From Lachnospiraceae bacterium UBA3866 (GTDB lineage: Bacteria; Bacillota; Clostridia; Lachnospirales; Lachnospiraceae): a stretch of 7,194 bases of DNA. Shown one piece after another: positions 1 through 5,458 of the stretch. The translations under genes and the position numbers were made by a program. Each line of letters begins with the position of its first letter. Positions within the stretch are counted from its first letter, which is position 1. Below the pieces are notes generated by a model. That model was not told the origin of the DNA and did no database searches. It saw only the letters and a list, made by a program, of their open reading frames with translations. The stretch lies in the NCBI GenBank assembly GCA_002392345.1, contig DGGU01000026.1:1-7194 (forward strand), in the 5' to 3' direction.

Positions 1-6
1 CATTTT

Positions 7-22
7 TGAAAGCTTGCTTTCA
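7..22. other. short perfect hairpin at left edge
   Basis: TGAAAGC at 7-13 and GCTTTCA at 16-22 form a 7-bp stem around a TT centre. It is not followed by a T tract on either strand, so a terminator role is doubtful. All three plus-strand frames entering from the left meet a stop by position 41 (TGA 7-9, TAA 23-25, TAA 39-41), so no gene runs in from the left on that strand. Confidence 0.4.
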
Positions 23-50
23 TAAAATGCGACGAATTTAAGGTTCCAAC

Positions 51-90
51 TGGGCACACACTCGAAAAACGGAGTTTTTCGAGGTGCCCA
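51..90. repeat. long imperfect inverted repeat (17-bp stem, 3-nt bulge)
   Basis: TGGGCAC (51-57) pairs with GTGCCCA (84-90), and CTCGAAAAAC (61-70) pairs with GTTTTTCGAG (74-83). The loop is GGA and ACA (58-60) is a one-sided bulge. The stem is much longer than needed for a terminator and neither side has a direct T run. It may be a dispersed palindromic element or the end of a structured transcript. I do not recognise it as a known riboswitch or RNA family. Confidence 0.6.
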
Positions 91-110
91 TAAAAAGTTT
101 TATAAAAACA

Positions 111-140
111 TAAAAGCCTCTTTTGATAAAGAGGCTTTTA
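111..140 (-). terminator. Rho-independent terminator of the small membrane protein gene
   Basis: TAAAAGCCTC (111-120) and GAGGCTTTTA (131-140) are perfect complements. The loop ends TTT/AAA extend the stem to 13 bp with a TGAT loop. Read leftward it follows the stop codon of the small membrane protein gene by 26 nt, and the stem runs into a T-rich stretch (TGTTTTTAT). The A/T symmetry could also stop rightward transcription arriving from outside the window. Confidence 0.85.
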
Positions 141-166
141 TAATATGGTTATTGATAAATGTATAT

Positions 167-511
167 TTACATTGCATCAGTAGTTTCTGCTGATTCGTGT
201 CCTTTGCAACCAGATACAGCATCAATAAGCTTCTTTGTTAATTCCTTTTGCTCATCAACATCTTCTGTAATTTTGCCAAAAGCGAAAACGAGAAGGTAAT
301 AGAACCATAAATAAAGAAAACCAAGGATGAAAATTATAACGGCAAGGAATATACCTACACCCTGTGCAAGAGAAGAGTTGTTGGTTGAAGATTGAACACT
401 AATCATTGCCCCAAAGAAAGTAACTATACAACATACGATTAAAAGTATAATACTAATAACAAATAAAAATTTTACAAAACCTTGAATCTTCTTACCAGCT
501 TCGTTAAACAT
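167..511 (-). CDS. small two-helix membrane protein of unknown function
   Basis: This is a 114-residue protein with two strongly hydrophobic segments, about residues 13-36 and 51-77, joined by a short Ser/Asn/Thr-rich loop (around 38-50). A charged, probably amphipathic C-terminal tail (78-114) carries many Glu, Asp and Lys residues. The short charged N-terminus (FNEAGKKIQ) leads straight into the first helix, so there is no cleaved signal peptide. It resembles the many short hypothetical Clostridia proteins that begin with an FNxAGxKIK-like sequence followed by two helices, for which I know no function. The start is well supported: GGAGG at 518-522 sits 6 nt from the ATG, with an extended -10 promoter upstream and a terminator downstream. 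It is therefore a complete single-gene transcription unit. The gene is real with high confidence; its role is unknown. Confidence 0.85.
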   Translation of the reverse strand: MFNEAGKKIQGFVKFLFVISIILLIVCCIVTFFGAMISVQSSTNNSSLAQGVGIFLAVIIFILGFLYLWFYYLLVFAFGKITEDVDEQKELTKKLIDAVSGCKGHESAETTDAM

Positions 512-540
512 AGAAAACCTCCATAATAAAATATACCTAT

Positions 541-569
541 ATTATATCACAAAATTAAATATTTTCCAA
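541..569 (-). promoter_or_regulatory. promoter of the small membrane protein gene
   Basis: On the leftward strand a -35-like TTGGAA (564-569) is followed after 17 bp by TATAAT (541-546). TG lies one base before the hexamer (TGATATAAT), which makes an extended -10. The predicted transcript start lies close upstream of the GGAGG at 518-522. Confidence 0.7.
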
Positions 570-645
570 ATATTAAGAGAGCGTTAGATATAGATAAAAA
601 TATCGTTTTAGCATAGAAAAACTAATAAAATGAAAAGAAATATTG

Positions 646-656
646 TATAATATAAT
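646..656 (+). promoter_or_regulatory. probable -10 region for the kinase-DUF1576 operon
   Basis: Two overlapping TATAAT hexamers occur at 646-651 and 651-656. I see no good -35 at the expected distance and no TGn extension, so promoter strength is uncertain. Initiation here would leave a leader of only about 20-25 nt before the ATG at 682. That leader is A-rich and has no clear Shine-Dalgarno sequence. Confidence 0.45.
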
Positions 657-681
657 GAGATAAGAAAAAACAACAAAATCC

Positions 682-1269
682 ATGTTAGATAATTATGATA
701 ATAATGCTATAGTGTCAGGAATTGAAAGCCTGGTAAATGAAAAGAATTTATCAGATCATTTCGTGTTATCCCTTGACGGCCCTTGTGGTAGCGGCAAAAC
801 GACAATTGCGAATGAATTGAGAGATAGATATGGTTATAACATCGTTCATATGGATGATTTCTATCTACCATTTCAGGAAAGAGATAATAATTGGATGAGT
901 GTTGTTGCAGGACATATGGATTTTGATAGACTTATAAAAAATGTTCTTAAACCATATAAAACTAAAAGAGAAACCAATTATATATCTTATGATTGTCATA
1001 GCGATAGGTATCTTCAAAAGATTGATGTTGATTTAGAGAAACCTCTTGTGCTTGAAGGTTCTTATAGTTCGCATCCTATACTCAAAGATTATATTGACAT
1101 TAAGATATATGTAGATATAGATAACAAAACTCAAATTGAAAGACTTACAAATAGAAACAAAGAAACAGTTGATAAGTTTGTTGCTATGTGGATACCATTT
1201 GAAAATAATTATTTTAAAACACTTAAGATAAAAGAAAGCAGCGATCTAGTATATGAGAATTCACAGTAA
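682..1269 (+). CDS. uridine-kinase-like P-loop kinase
   Basis: This is a 195-residue cytoplasmic protein of the P-loop NTPase fold. The Walker A motif GPCGSGKTT lies at residues 33-41 after a hydrophobic strand (VLSLD). A second strand ends in HMDDF (56-60), the acidic motif at the substrate side of uridine/cytidine-type kinases. LEGSYSSHP (124-132) and an Arg-rich lid (R154 and R158 near ERLTNRN) follow. Motif order and length match the short uridine-kinase-family proteins of Firmicutes, expected to transfer phosphate from ATP to a nucleoside or similar small hydroxyl compound. True substrate specificity cannot be read from the motifs. The ATG at 682 is the only usable start after the in-frame stop TAA at 661-663, although no Shine-Dalgarno sequence precedes it. 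The next gene begins 15 bp after its stop, so the two are probably cotranscribed. Confidence 0.85.
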   Translation: MLDNYDNNAIVSGIESLVNEKNLSDHFVLSLDGPCGSGKTTIANELRDRYGYNIVHMDDFYLPFQERDNNWMSVVAGHMDFDRLIKNVLKPYKTKRETNYISYDCHSDRYLQKIDVDLEKPLVLEGSYSSHPILKDYIDIKIYVDIDNKTQIERLTNRNKETVDKFVAMWIPFENNYFKTLKIKESSDLVYENSQ

Positions 1270-1284
1270 GAGGCGTTGAAGGTT

Positions 1285-2676
1285 ATGATGAGCATTGAAG
1301 AGAAAAACGGAATAATGCTTTATAAAATGATGCTTATGTTTACATGCGTATTTTTTGTGATGTCATTTGTCTATGGCATTATGCATAATTCCTTAGATGA
1401 GATTATACCAGGATTCATACAAATTTTAAGAACGCCAGCTCAGTGTACCCATGATGCATATAGTATAAGTGTACCTGGAGCATTTTTTAATACAGGGCTT
1501 TGCGCTCTTTTAATAGTCGTCTATATACCAATTTTTGGCTCTATAAAATTAGTTAGTGGTTCTACTATGGCAGCATTCTTCTTATCTATAGGATATGGCA
1601 CTTGGGGTATGGATATAATTAATATGTTACCACCAATGCTTGGCATAATGATAGTTGCTAAACTAAGAGGCATAGAGACGAAAAAGATGGTTAAGCTTGG
1701 AATATTTTCTACAGCCTTGTCTCCTCTTCTTACTGAAGTTATGCTAAGGTGGCCTTATTATAAAACAGTTGTGGACGGCGTTGAGATAGCAACAAATGGA
1801 GCAGGTGTTACTAATCTTCCTTTCCAGCCAGGAGGAATTGCTGTGGCAATCATCATAGGACTAATCATAGGCTTTGTATATCCTGCAATAAGCGATCATG
1901 CATCTAAAATGCATCTTGGTTATAGCCTTTTCAATGCAGGGCCAGCAGCAGGTTTCCTATGTTGTATATTGGTCGGTTTATTGTTTAGAGTGACTAATAT
2001 TCCTATACCGGTAAATGGTCCAGCGAGTGGGGAAGAAGTATTTGAATTTGTTTTCATATCATATATGATAGTGTTTGTTATTTGTTTTGTGGTGGGATTA
2101 AAACTTGATAGAGAAGCGCTAAAAAAGTATGTAGATCTTCTTAAAGATGCAGGACACAATGTAGATTTTGTAAACACATATGGAATAGGTGCTACACTAA
2201 TTAATTTTTCTATCTATGGCATATTCGTTTTATTTTTCTATACATTTGCAAAGTTGTGTTTTGGAGCAGAGTTTACTGGAATTATAGCTGGTGTTATCTG
2301 GGGAGCTATGACTTGGGTTGCTGCAGGTGCACATCCTCTAAATGTATTGCCAATAGCAATAGGATATACATTAATATCGCTATTATCAACAACAATAATT
2401 CCGGCATTTGGTATAGGCGAAGATATAGGAAGACTTAGTATGAATTCCGTGCCTATACTTATAGGATTTGCATATGCTACAGGTATGGCACCGATTACAG
2501 GACACTATGGATTTATAGCTGGGATAGTAGCTGCTATGCTTCATTTTGCAATAGTGACACTTACGAGCAATCTCTATGGTGGATTTAATTATTATAATGG
2601 TGGCATGGCTGCAGCGCTTGTGGTATTTGAATTGGTTCCTGTGCTAGAAGAGTATTGGCCAAGAAATAAAAATTGA
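1285..2676 (+). CDS. DUF1576-family polytopic membrane protein
   Basis: This is a 463-residue integral membrane protein with about 13-14 hydrophobic segments and no cleavable signal. It matches what I recall of the DUF1576 family by motifs LPPMLGI (115-121), FSTALSP (141-147), GYSLFNAGPAAG (212-223), HPLNVLP (350-356), MAPITGHYGF (401-410) and GGFNYYNGG (432-440). The function is unknown; transport is a reasonable inference. The two halves look internally duplicated, with a hydrophilic linker at about 273-300. It lies 15 bp after the kinase gene, so it is very likely the second gene of that operon. Start choice: TTG at 1276 is only 2 nt from the AAGAGG at 1268-1273, too close. ATG 1285 lies 11 nt after AAGAGG, and ATG 1288 lies 5 nt after GAAGG (1278-1282); either fits better. 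No terminator is visible before the convergent neighbour. Confidence 0.88.
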   Translation: MMSIEEKNGIMLYKMMLMFTCVFFVMSFVYGIMHNSLDEIIPGFIQILRTPAQCTHDAYSISVPGAFFNTGLCALLIVVYIPIFGSIKLVSGSTMAAFFLSIGYGTWGMDIINMLPPMLGIMIVAKLRGIETKKMVKLGIFSTALSPLLTEVMLRWPYYKTVVDGVEIATNGAGVTNLPFQPGGIAVAIIIGLIIGFVYPAISDHASKMHLGYSLFNAGPAAGFLCCILVGLLFRVTNIPIPVNGPASGEEVFEFVFISYMIVFVICFVVGLKLDREALKKYVDLLKDAGHNVDFVNTYGIGATLINFSIYGIFVLFFYTFAKLCFGAEFTGIIAGVIWGAMTWVAAGAHPLNVLPIAIGYTLISLLSTTIIPAFGIGEDIGRLSMNSVPILIGFAYATGMAPITGHYGFIAGIVAAMLHFAIVTLTSNLYGGFNYYNGGMAAALVVFELVPVLEEYWPRNKN

Positions 2677-2690
2677 GATTAATTTAATCT
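2676..2690. repeat. palindrome spanning two convergent stop codons
   Basis: AGATTAA (2676-2682), a central T, and TTAATCT (2684-2690) are perfect inverse copies. The palindrome takes in the last base of the rightward TGA (2674-2676) and the whole leftward TAA (2684-2686). It is AT-only apart from one G and one C and has no adjoining T tract. It would make at most a 5-bp hairpin, so it is unlikely to terminate transcription efficiently. Confidence 0.5.
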
Positions 2691-3937
2691 GGATCGTGAT
2701 AGTTTTCTTCTGTTAATTTTGTATAGAAGTTATGTATATCTTCTTCAGTCATACCATTTTTTTCTAGATATCTTCCTATGATATTAACCCAGTCTAGATC
2801 TTCTAGTGCAATAGTGCCATTACCTGTGTATGGATCATTATCAGCCAGGAATCTCAACATGGCATCGATATTATTTTCTTTTATTGCATTATATTTTTCT
2901 TTGTTGCTATTTTCATTTACCTGATAGTAATTATCATAAGAAGCCATATAGTCTTTAATGATTTCTTCATAACTTGCACCAGTGAGACCTTCTATTATCA
3001 TACATAAAAATCCCGTTCTATCTTTTCCTTCTAGGCAGTGTATATAATATGGTCCTTCATTTCTAGACATGTCTGTCATTGCTTTTACAATCATCTTTGC
3101 AAATTCTTCGGATTTATAATTCATTTTAAGAGGAGTAATGCTGACACTTCCTTCTTCATAAAGTGATTTAAAATAATCGGAGTCAAAATCATCCGAATTA
3201 AAATGATCCGTTATGTCTTTAACTGTATCAGATAAGTTGACATCATATTTGACATGGGATTTTTCTATGAGATCATCGGCATAGCGGGCTCTATTATGTT
3301 GGTTATCGATAGGAGATGCTCCGCGATATAGTATGCCTTTTTTAAGATTTCCGATTTTTACATTTCTAAAATTAGCAAATATTTCATCACTAGCATAATC
3401 GTTTCGGTCATCAGTATATTTTACTTTAAGTAAAGTTTCTCTTGATAAGTATTTGCCCCTTTCGTGTAGTGATATTGTTGCAGTATCGTTAGGCTCAAAA
3501 TTTCCAACTGACCATAGACCATCGCCGTTATAGATGCAAGCATCTATATATTCATATCCTGGGTATGCAACAAGGAGAGGATCACCGACTGCTGTATAGA
3601 AACCAGAAAAGTATGGTATATCAGTTAATTCATAACCATTTGAAAAGACTATATCTACACTATCGCCATATTCAAAACCAAATGCATTGAATTCATCGAT
3701 GGTTTTCTTTATATATACACCATTATATTTTGGTTCTTCGTGTATAGGGATGTCAGATACTAAGATGTGAGTGATTTCCGCATCGCCATGACCAATAGTT
3801 GTTGTCTCGCTAGTGCTAGTTTCTGATTTAGCTTGATTATTGGTTAAGCTGTTGCAAGAAGAAAGAAAGATGGAAACTAATAGTAGAAGAATCAAAGTGT
3901 ATAGCTTAGATACTTTGTAAATGTTATATATTTTCAT
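2684..3937 (-). CDS. secreted lipoprotein with HCxxGKDRTG phosphatase domain
   Basis: This 417-residue protein starts with a lipoprotein signal: positive residues, a hydrophobic core (about 13-25), then lipobox L25-S26-S27-C28. It should be diacylated at C28 and displayed outside the membrane. A Ser/Thr-rich linker (about 29-48) follows. Residues about 55-180 form a domain I do not recognise (GDSVDIVFSNGYEL at 91-104, PLLVAYPGYEY at 120-130). The C-terminal half is a phosphatase: FANFRNVKIGNLKKGILYRGASP (187-209) is the usual entry segment of the Y_phosphatase3 group, and HCLEGKDRTG (300-309) is the CX5R loop with nucleophile C301 and R307. The GKDRT variant is found in LipA/MptpB-type enzymes, some of which also hydrolyse phosphoinositides. 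The start is secure: AAGGAG at 3945-3950 is 7 nt from the ATG, with a strong promoter at 4011-4039. It converges on the DUF1576 gene. Confidence 0.9.
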   Translation of the reverse strand: MKIYNIYKVSKLYTLILLLLVSIFLSSCNSLTNNQAKSETSTSETTTIGHGDAEITHILVSDIPIHEEPKYNGVYIKKTIDEFNAFGFEYGDSVDIVFSNGYELTDIPYFSGFYTAVGDPLLVAYPGYEYIDACIYNGDGLWSVGNFEPNDTATISLHERGKYLSRETLLKVKYTDDRNDYASDEIFANFRNVKIGNLKKGILYRGASPIDNQHNRARYADDLIEKSHVKYDVNLSDTVKDITDHFNSDDFDSDYFKSLYEEGSVSITPLKMNYKSEEFAKMIVKAMTDMSRNEGPYYIHCLEGKDRTGFLCMIIEGLTGASYEEIIKDYMASYDNYYQVNENSNKEKYNAIKENNIDAMLRFLADNDPYTGNGTIALEDLDWVNIIGRYLEKNGMTEEDIHNFYTKLTEENYHDPD

Positions 3938-4010
3938 AAATATACTCCTTTGGCTATGTTTAATTTAATGGCTTTTATGTTAAACTAAAGATTAAAAATC
4001 TCGTAATTGA

Positions 4011-4039
4011 ATTGTATATAAAAACAAAGTGAATGTCAA
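4011..4039 (-). promoter_or_regulatory. sigma-A-type promoter of the lipoprotein phosphatase gene
   Basis: On the leftward strand a perfect TTGACA (4034-4039) is followed by a 17-bp spacer and TACAAT (4011-4016). This is the best -35/-10 pair in the window. It predicts a leader of roughly 65 nt before the ATG at 3937. The leader contains GTTTAA (3958-3963) and TTAAAC (3980-3985) as an inverted repeat with a 16-nt centre, a possible weak operator or hairpin. Confidence 0.8.
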
Positions 4040-4068
4040 CTTTATACATAGATTAAACAAGGTAAAAA

Positions 4069-4077
4069 TGGTATAAT
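4069..4077 (+). promoter_or_regulatory. extended -10 promoter of the PPC-domain gene
   Basis: TGGTATAAT at 4069-4077 is a full extended -10; no convincing -35 lies 16-18 bp upstream. It sits back to back with the leftward TTGACA promoter at 4011-4039. The 16-base stretch TAAAAATGGTATAATA (4063-4078) recurs exactly, on the opposite strand, at 6417-6432 upstream of the phosphotransferase gene. The predicted leader is about 50 nt. Confidence 0.7.
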
Positions 4078-4132
4078 AGAAGTTGCCAAGTGTAATTTAA
4101 TTATAGGATATATTGTTAAACGGGGAGGATGT

Positions 4133-4552
4133 ATGGAATATAAGAAATTTGGAAAGACAATAGTTGCAAGGATTGATTTGGGTGAGGAGATAGTAGAATC
4201 AGTTAGGAAGATAGCATTAGCTGAAAATATAAAACTTGCCATGGTCAATGCTCTTGGTGCAGTTAATAGATTTGAAGTTGGCGTATATAATGTCTCAGAA
4301 AAAGTGTATCATAAGAAAGTATACGAAGGCACATATGAGATAGTTTCTTTACATGGTAGTATCAATACCATGAATGGAGAACTTTATACGCATCTTCACC
4401 TTAGTGCAGGTAGCGTAGATGGCAATGTTGTTGGCGGTCACTTATATAGCGGAATCATTGGCGGAACTTGTGAGATGTTTATCGATATAGTTGATGGTGT
4501 AGTTGACAGGATCAAGGACGAAAAAATAGGCTTAAATGTGTTTAAGTTCTAA
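4133..4552 (+). CDS. stand-alone PPC/DUF296-domain protein
   Basis: This 139-residue protein is essentially one PPC domain (DUF296, PF03479; 'plants and prokaryotes conserved'). Family signatures in order are an N-terminal basic strand and helix, NALGAVNRFEVGVYN (39-53), YEIVSLHGSI (68-77), THLHLSAG (86-93) and VGGHLYSG (100-107). H87, H89 and H103 match the clustered histidines thought to bind metal in prokaryotic members of this family. In plants the domain is joined to AT-hook DNA-binding motifs. Bacterial stand-alone members have no agreed function, and no AT-hook is visible here. GGGGAGG at 4122-4128 is 4 nt from the ATG, slightly close. An out-of-frame ATG at 4129 opens a four-codon ORF that overlaps the real start. 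The gene appears monocistronic. Confidence 0.9.
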   Translation: MEYKKFGKTIVARIDLGEEIVESVRKIALAENIKLAMVNALGAVNRFEVGVYNVSEKVYHKKVYEGTYEIVSLHGSINTMNGELYTHLHLSAGSVDGNVVGGHLYSGIIGGTCEMFIDIVDGVVDRIKDEKIGLNVFKF

Positions 4553-4595
4553 GAAAGTGTATAATATTCGGATTTCTATATAGCGAGTGACTGAA

Positions 4596-4615
4596 CAAGA
4601 ACAGTTCTGTCCTTG
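4596..4615. other. intergenic hairpin after the PPC gene
   Basis: CAAG (4596-4599) and ACAG (4601-4604) pair with CTGT (4607-4610) and CTTG (4612-4615) around a TT loop, with one A-C mismatch. No T tract follows, so a terminator is not supported. Just before it, GCGAGTGACTG (4583-4593) resembles the first half of the GC-rich repeat at 6530-6546 (GCGAGTACTG). Confidence 0.4.
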
Positions 4616-4680
4616 CGTGAAAGATCATTTACAAAAATATTTCTATTATATATTTGATTTAATAAGTTATACTAATATAA

Positions 4681-4842
4681 ATGAATAATATAATTGTAAA
4701 AAATGCATATAAAAATAATTTGAAACATATTGATGTTGAAATTCCAAGGGGAAAACTTGTAGTATTTGCTGGTGTATCTGGAAGTGGGAAATCATCGCTT
4801 GTTTTTGATACTATTGGAGTGGAAAGTAATAAGGGTGAGTAA
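4681..4842 (+). pseudogene. truncated N-terminus of a UvrA-like ABC ATPase
   Basis: Fifty-three codons from ATG 4681 to TAA 4840-4842 encode the start of a UvrA or UvrA-paralogue protein. NLKHIDVEIPRGKLVVFAG (residues 13-31) is the typical lead-in to the Walker A GVSGSGKSS (31-39), and LVFDTIGVES (40-49) continues the match. Full-length family members have several hundred more residues, including the signature motif, zinc fingers and a second ATPase half. None of these follows here in any frame before the next gene. Similarity fades after VES, at about position 4828, directly before a GC-rich repeat. There is no Shine-Dalgarno sequence; a TATACT (4668-4673) lies so close that any transcript would be nearly leaderless. 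It is best read as a deletion remnant, not a functional excinuclease. A small expressed peptide cannot be excluded. Confidence 0.8.
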
Positions 4843-4849
4843 TCGTATA

Positions 4850-4866
4850 GGCGAGCTATGCGAGCC
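4850..4866 (+). repeat. GC-rich GCGAGCC hairpin repeat, copy 1
   Basis: GGCGAGCTATGCGAGCC can fold as GGC/GCC, tandem GA/GA mismatches, GC/GC and a TAT loop. A second copy of the same design is at 6530-6546. The tail GCGAGCC-n-GA is shared with 6530-6546, and in a variant form with 6381-6390. This copy lies between the truncated UvrA-like gene and the phosphatase start. Its downstream end supplies the GAGGA (4868-4872) that is the best ribosome-binding candidate for that gene. Confidence 0.55.
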
Positions 4867-4883
4867 CGAGGAAATAGAGTATT

Positions 4884-5360
4884 ATGATGAAAATCTTATT
4901 TATATGTCATGGGAATATATGTAGGTCAGCAATGGCTGAGTTCATCATGAAGGATATTGTAAAGAGAGAAGGCATTGAGGAAGATTTTTATATAGAATCT
5001 GCTGGAAGCTCTGTATATGATCCTGATTCACCAGTATATCCTGCAGCAAAAGAATGTTTATATAGACATGGCATAAAAAGCATTGAGATTAACAAAAAAG
5101 TTTCGAGAAATATCACAAAATCTGATTATGATAAATTTGATTATATATTGATAGCAGAAGATGATAATTTAAGCGGGGTGTTGAGAGTAGTTGGAAAAGA
5201 TAAAGACAATAAAATATATAAGCTACTTGATTTTTCTAATGATGAAAAGTTAAAAGGAAAAGACATAGCTGACCCTTGGTATACAAGAGATTTCGAAAAG
5301 TCATATACAGATATAGTTGAAGGGTGCAAAGGGTTTGTGGAATATATAATGAACTCGTGA
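4884..5360 (+). CDS. low-molecular-weight protein tyrosine phosphatase
   Basis: This is a 158-residue cytoplasmic enzyme of the LMW-PTP family, at the usual family length. The P-loop is at the extreme N-terminus: C8-H-G-N-I-C-R14-S15 (CX5R), with C8 the nucleophile and R14 the phosphate binder. ESAGSS (38-43) is the conserved strand after the first helices, and DPW (130-132) carries the general acid D130, followed by a Tyr/Phe-rich segment. Ile at position 12, where arginine phosphatases such as YwlE have Thr (GNTCRS), points to phosphotyrosine rather than phosphoarginine as substrate. The usual Pro after CRS is Ala here. ATG 4884 or 4887 could be the start; GAGGA at 4868-4872 is 11 nt from the first. 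No cognate tyrosine kinase is nearby. It shares a bidirectional terminator with the convergent gene. Confidence 0.92.
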   Translation: MMKILFICHGNICRSAMAEFIMKDIVKREGIEEDFYIESAGSSVYDPDSPVYPAAKECLYRHGIKSIEINKKVSRNITKSDYDKFDYILIAEDDNLSGVLRVVGKDKDNKIYKLLDFSNDEKLKGKDIADPWYTRDFEKSYTDIVEGCKGFVEYIMNS

Positions 5361-5377
5361 CGCCACTGGTGACACAA

Positions 5378-5403
5378 ATTAGTTGGTCTAACCATATGCT
5401 AAT
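5378..5403. other. weak hairpin downstream of the phosphatase
   Basis: ATTAG (5378-5382) pairs with CTAAT (5399-5403), and TGGT (5384-5387) pairs with ACCA (5391-5394) around CTA. It lies between the phosphatase stop and the terminator. GTGAC occurs twice just before it (5357-5361 and 5369-5373). No function is evident. Confidence 0.3.
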
Positions 5404-5412
5404 CATTAGAAT

Positions 5413-5444
5413 AAAAAAGGAACCATGTATAAGGTTCCTTTTTT
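5413..5444. terminator. bidirectional Rho-independent terminator
   Basis: AAAAAAGGAACC (5413-5424) and GGTTCCTTTTTT (5433-5444) are perfect 12-base complements around an 8-nt loop. Rightward, the stem ends in TTTTTT after the phosphatase gene. Leftward, the opposite strand also ends in TTTTTT, 15 nt after the stop of the phosphotransferase gene. It therefore serves both convergent genes. Confidence 0.92.
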
Positions 5445-5458
5445 CATATAATAAACAA

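Noticed and set aside
1..23. Leftward gene starting at ATG 23 or at the very edge
   Set aside because: No ribosome binding site precedes either ATG, and too little sequence remains to judge.
51..90. Second terminator for the small membrane protein gene
   Set aside because: There is no T tract on the leftward side of the stem, and a canonical terminator comes first at 111-140.
1276..1284. TTG start for the DUF1576 gene
   Set aside because: The TTG is only 2 nt from the AAGAGG; ATG 1285 or 1288 has workable spacing.
1920..2438. Overlapping ORFs on both strands inside the DUF1576 gene
   Set aside because: They have no ribosome binding sites and no domain content and are fully explained as shadows of the membrane protein gene. 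The same applies to the overlapping ORFs within 4042-4248 and 5141-6248.
4129..4143. Four-codon regulatory ORF (ATG TAT GGA ATA TAA) overlapping the PPC start
   Set aside because: It lies 0 nt from the Shine-Dalgarno sequence, too close for initiation, and such short ORFs arise by chance.
4560..4640. Small RNA from TATAAT 4560-4565 with the hairpin at 4596-4615
   Set aside because: There is no -35, no TGn extension and no terminator; the evidence is too thin.
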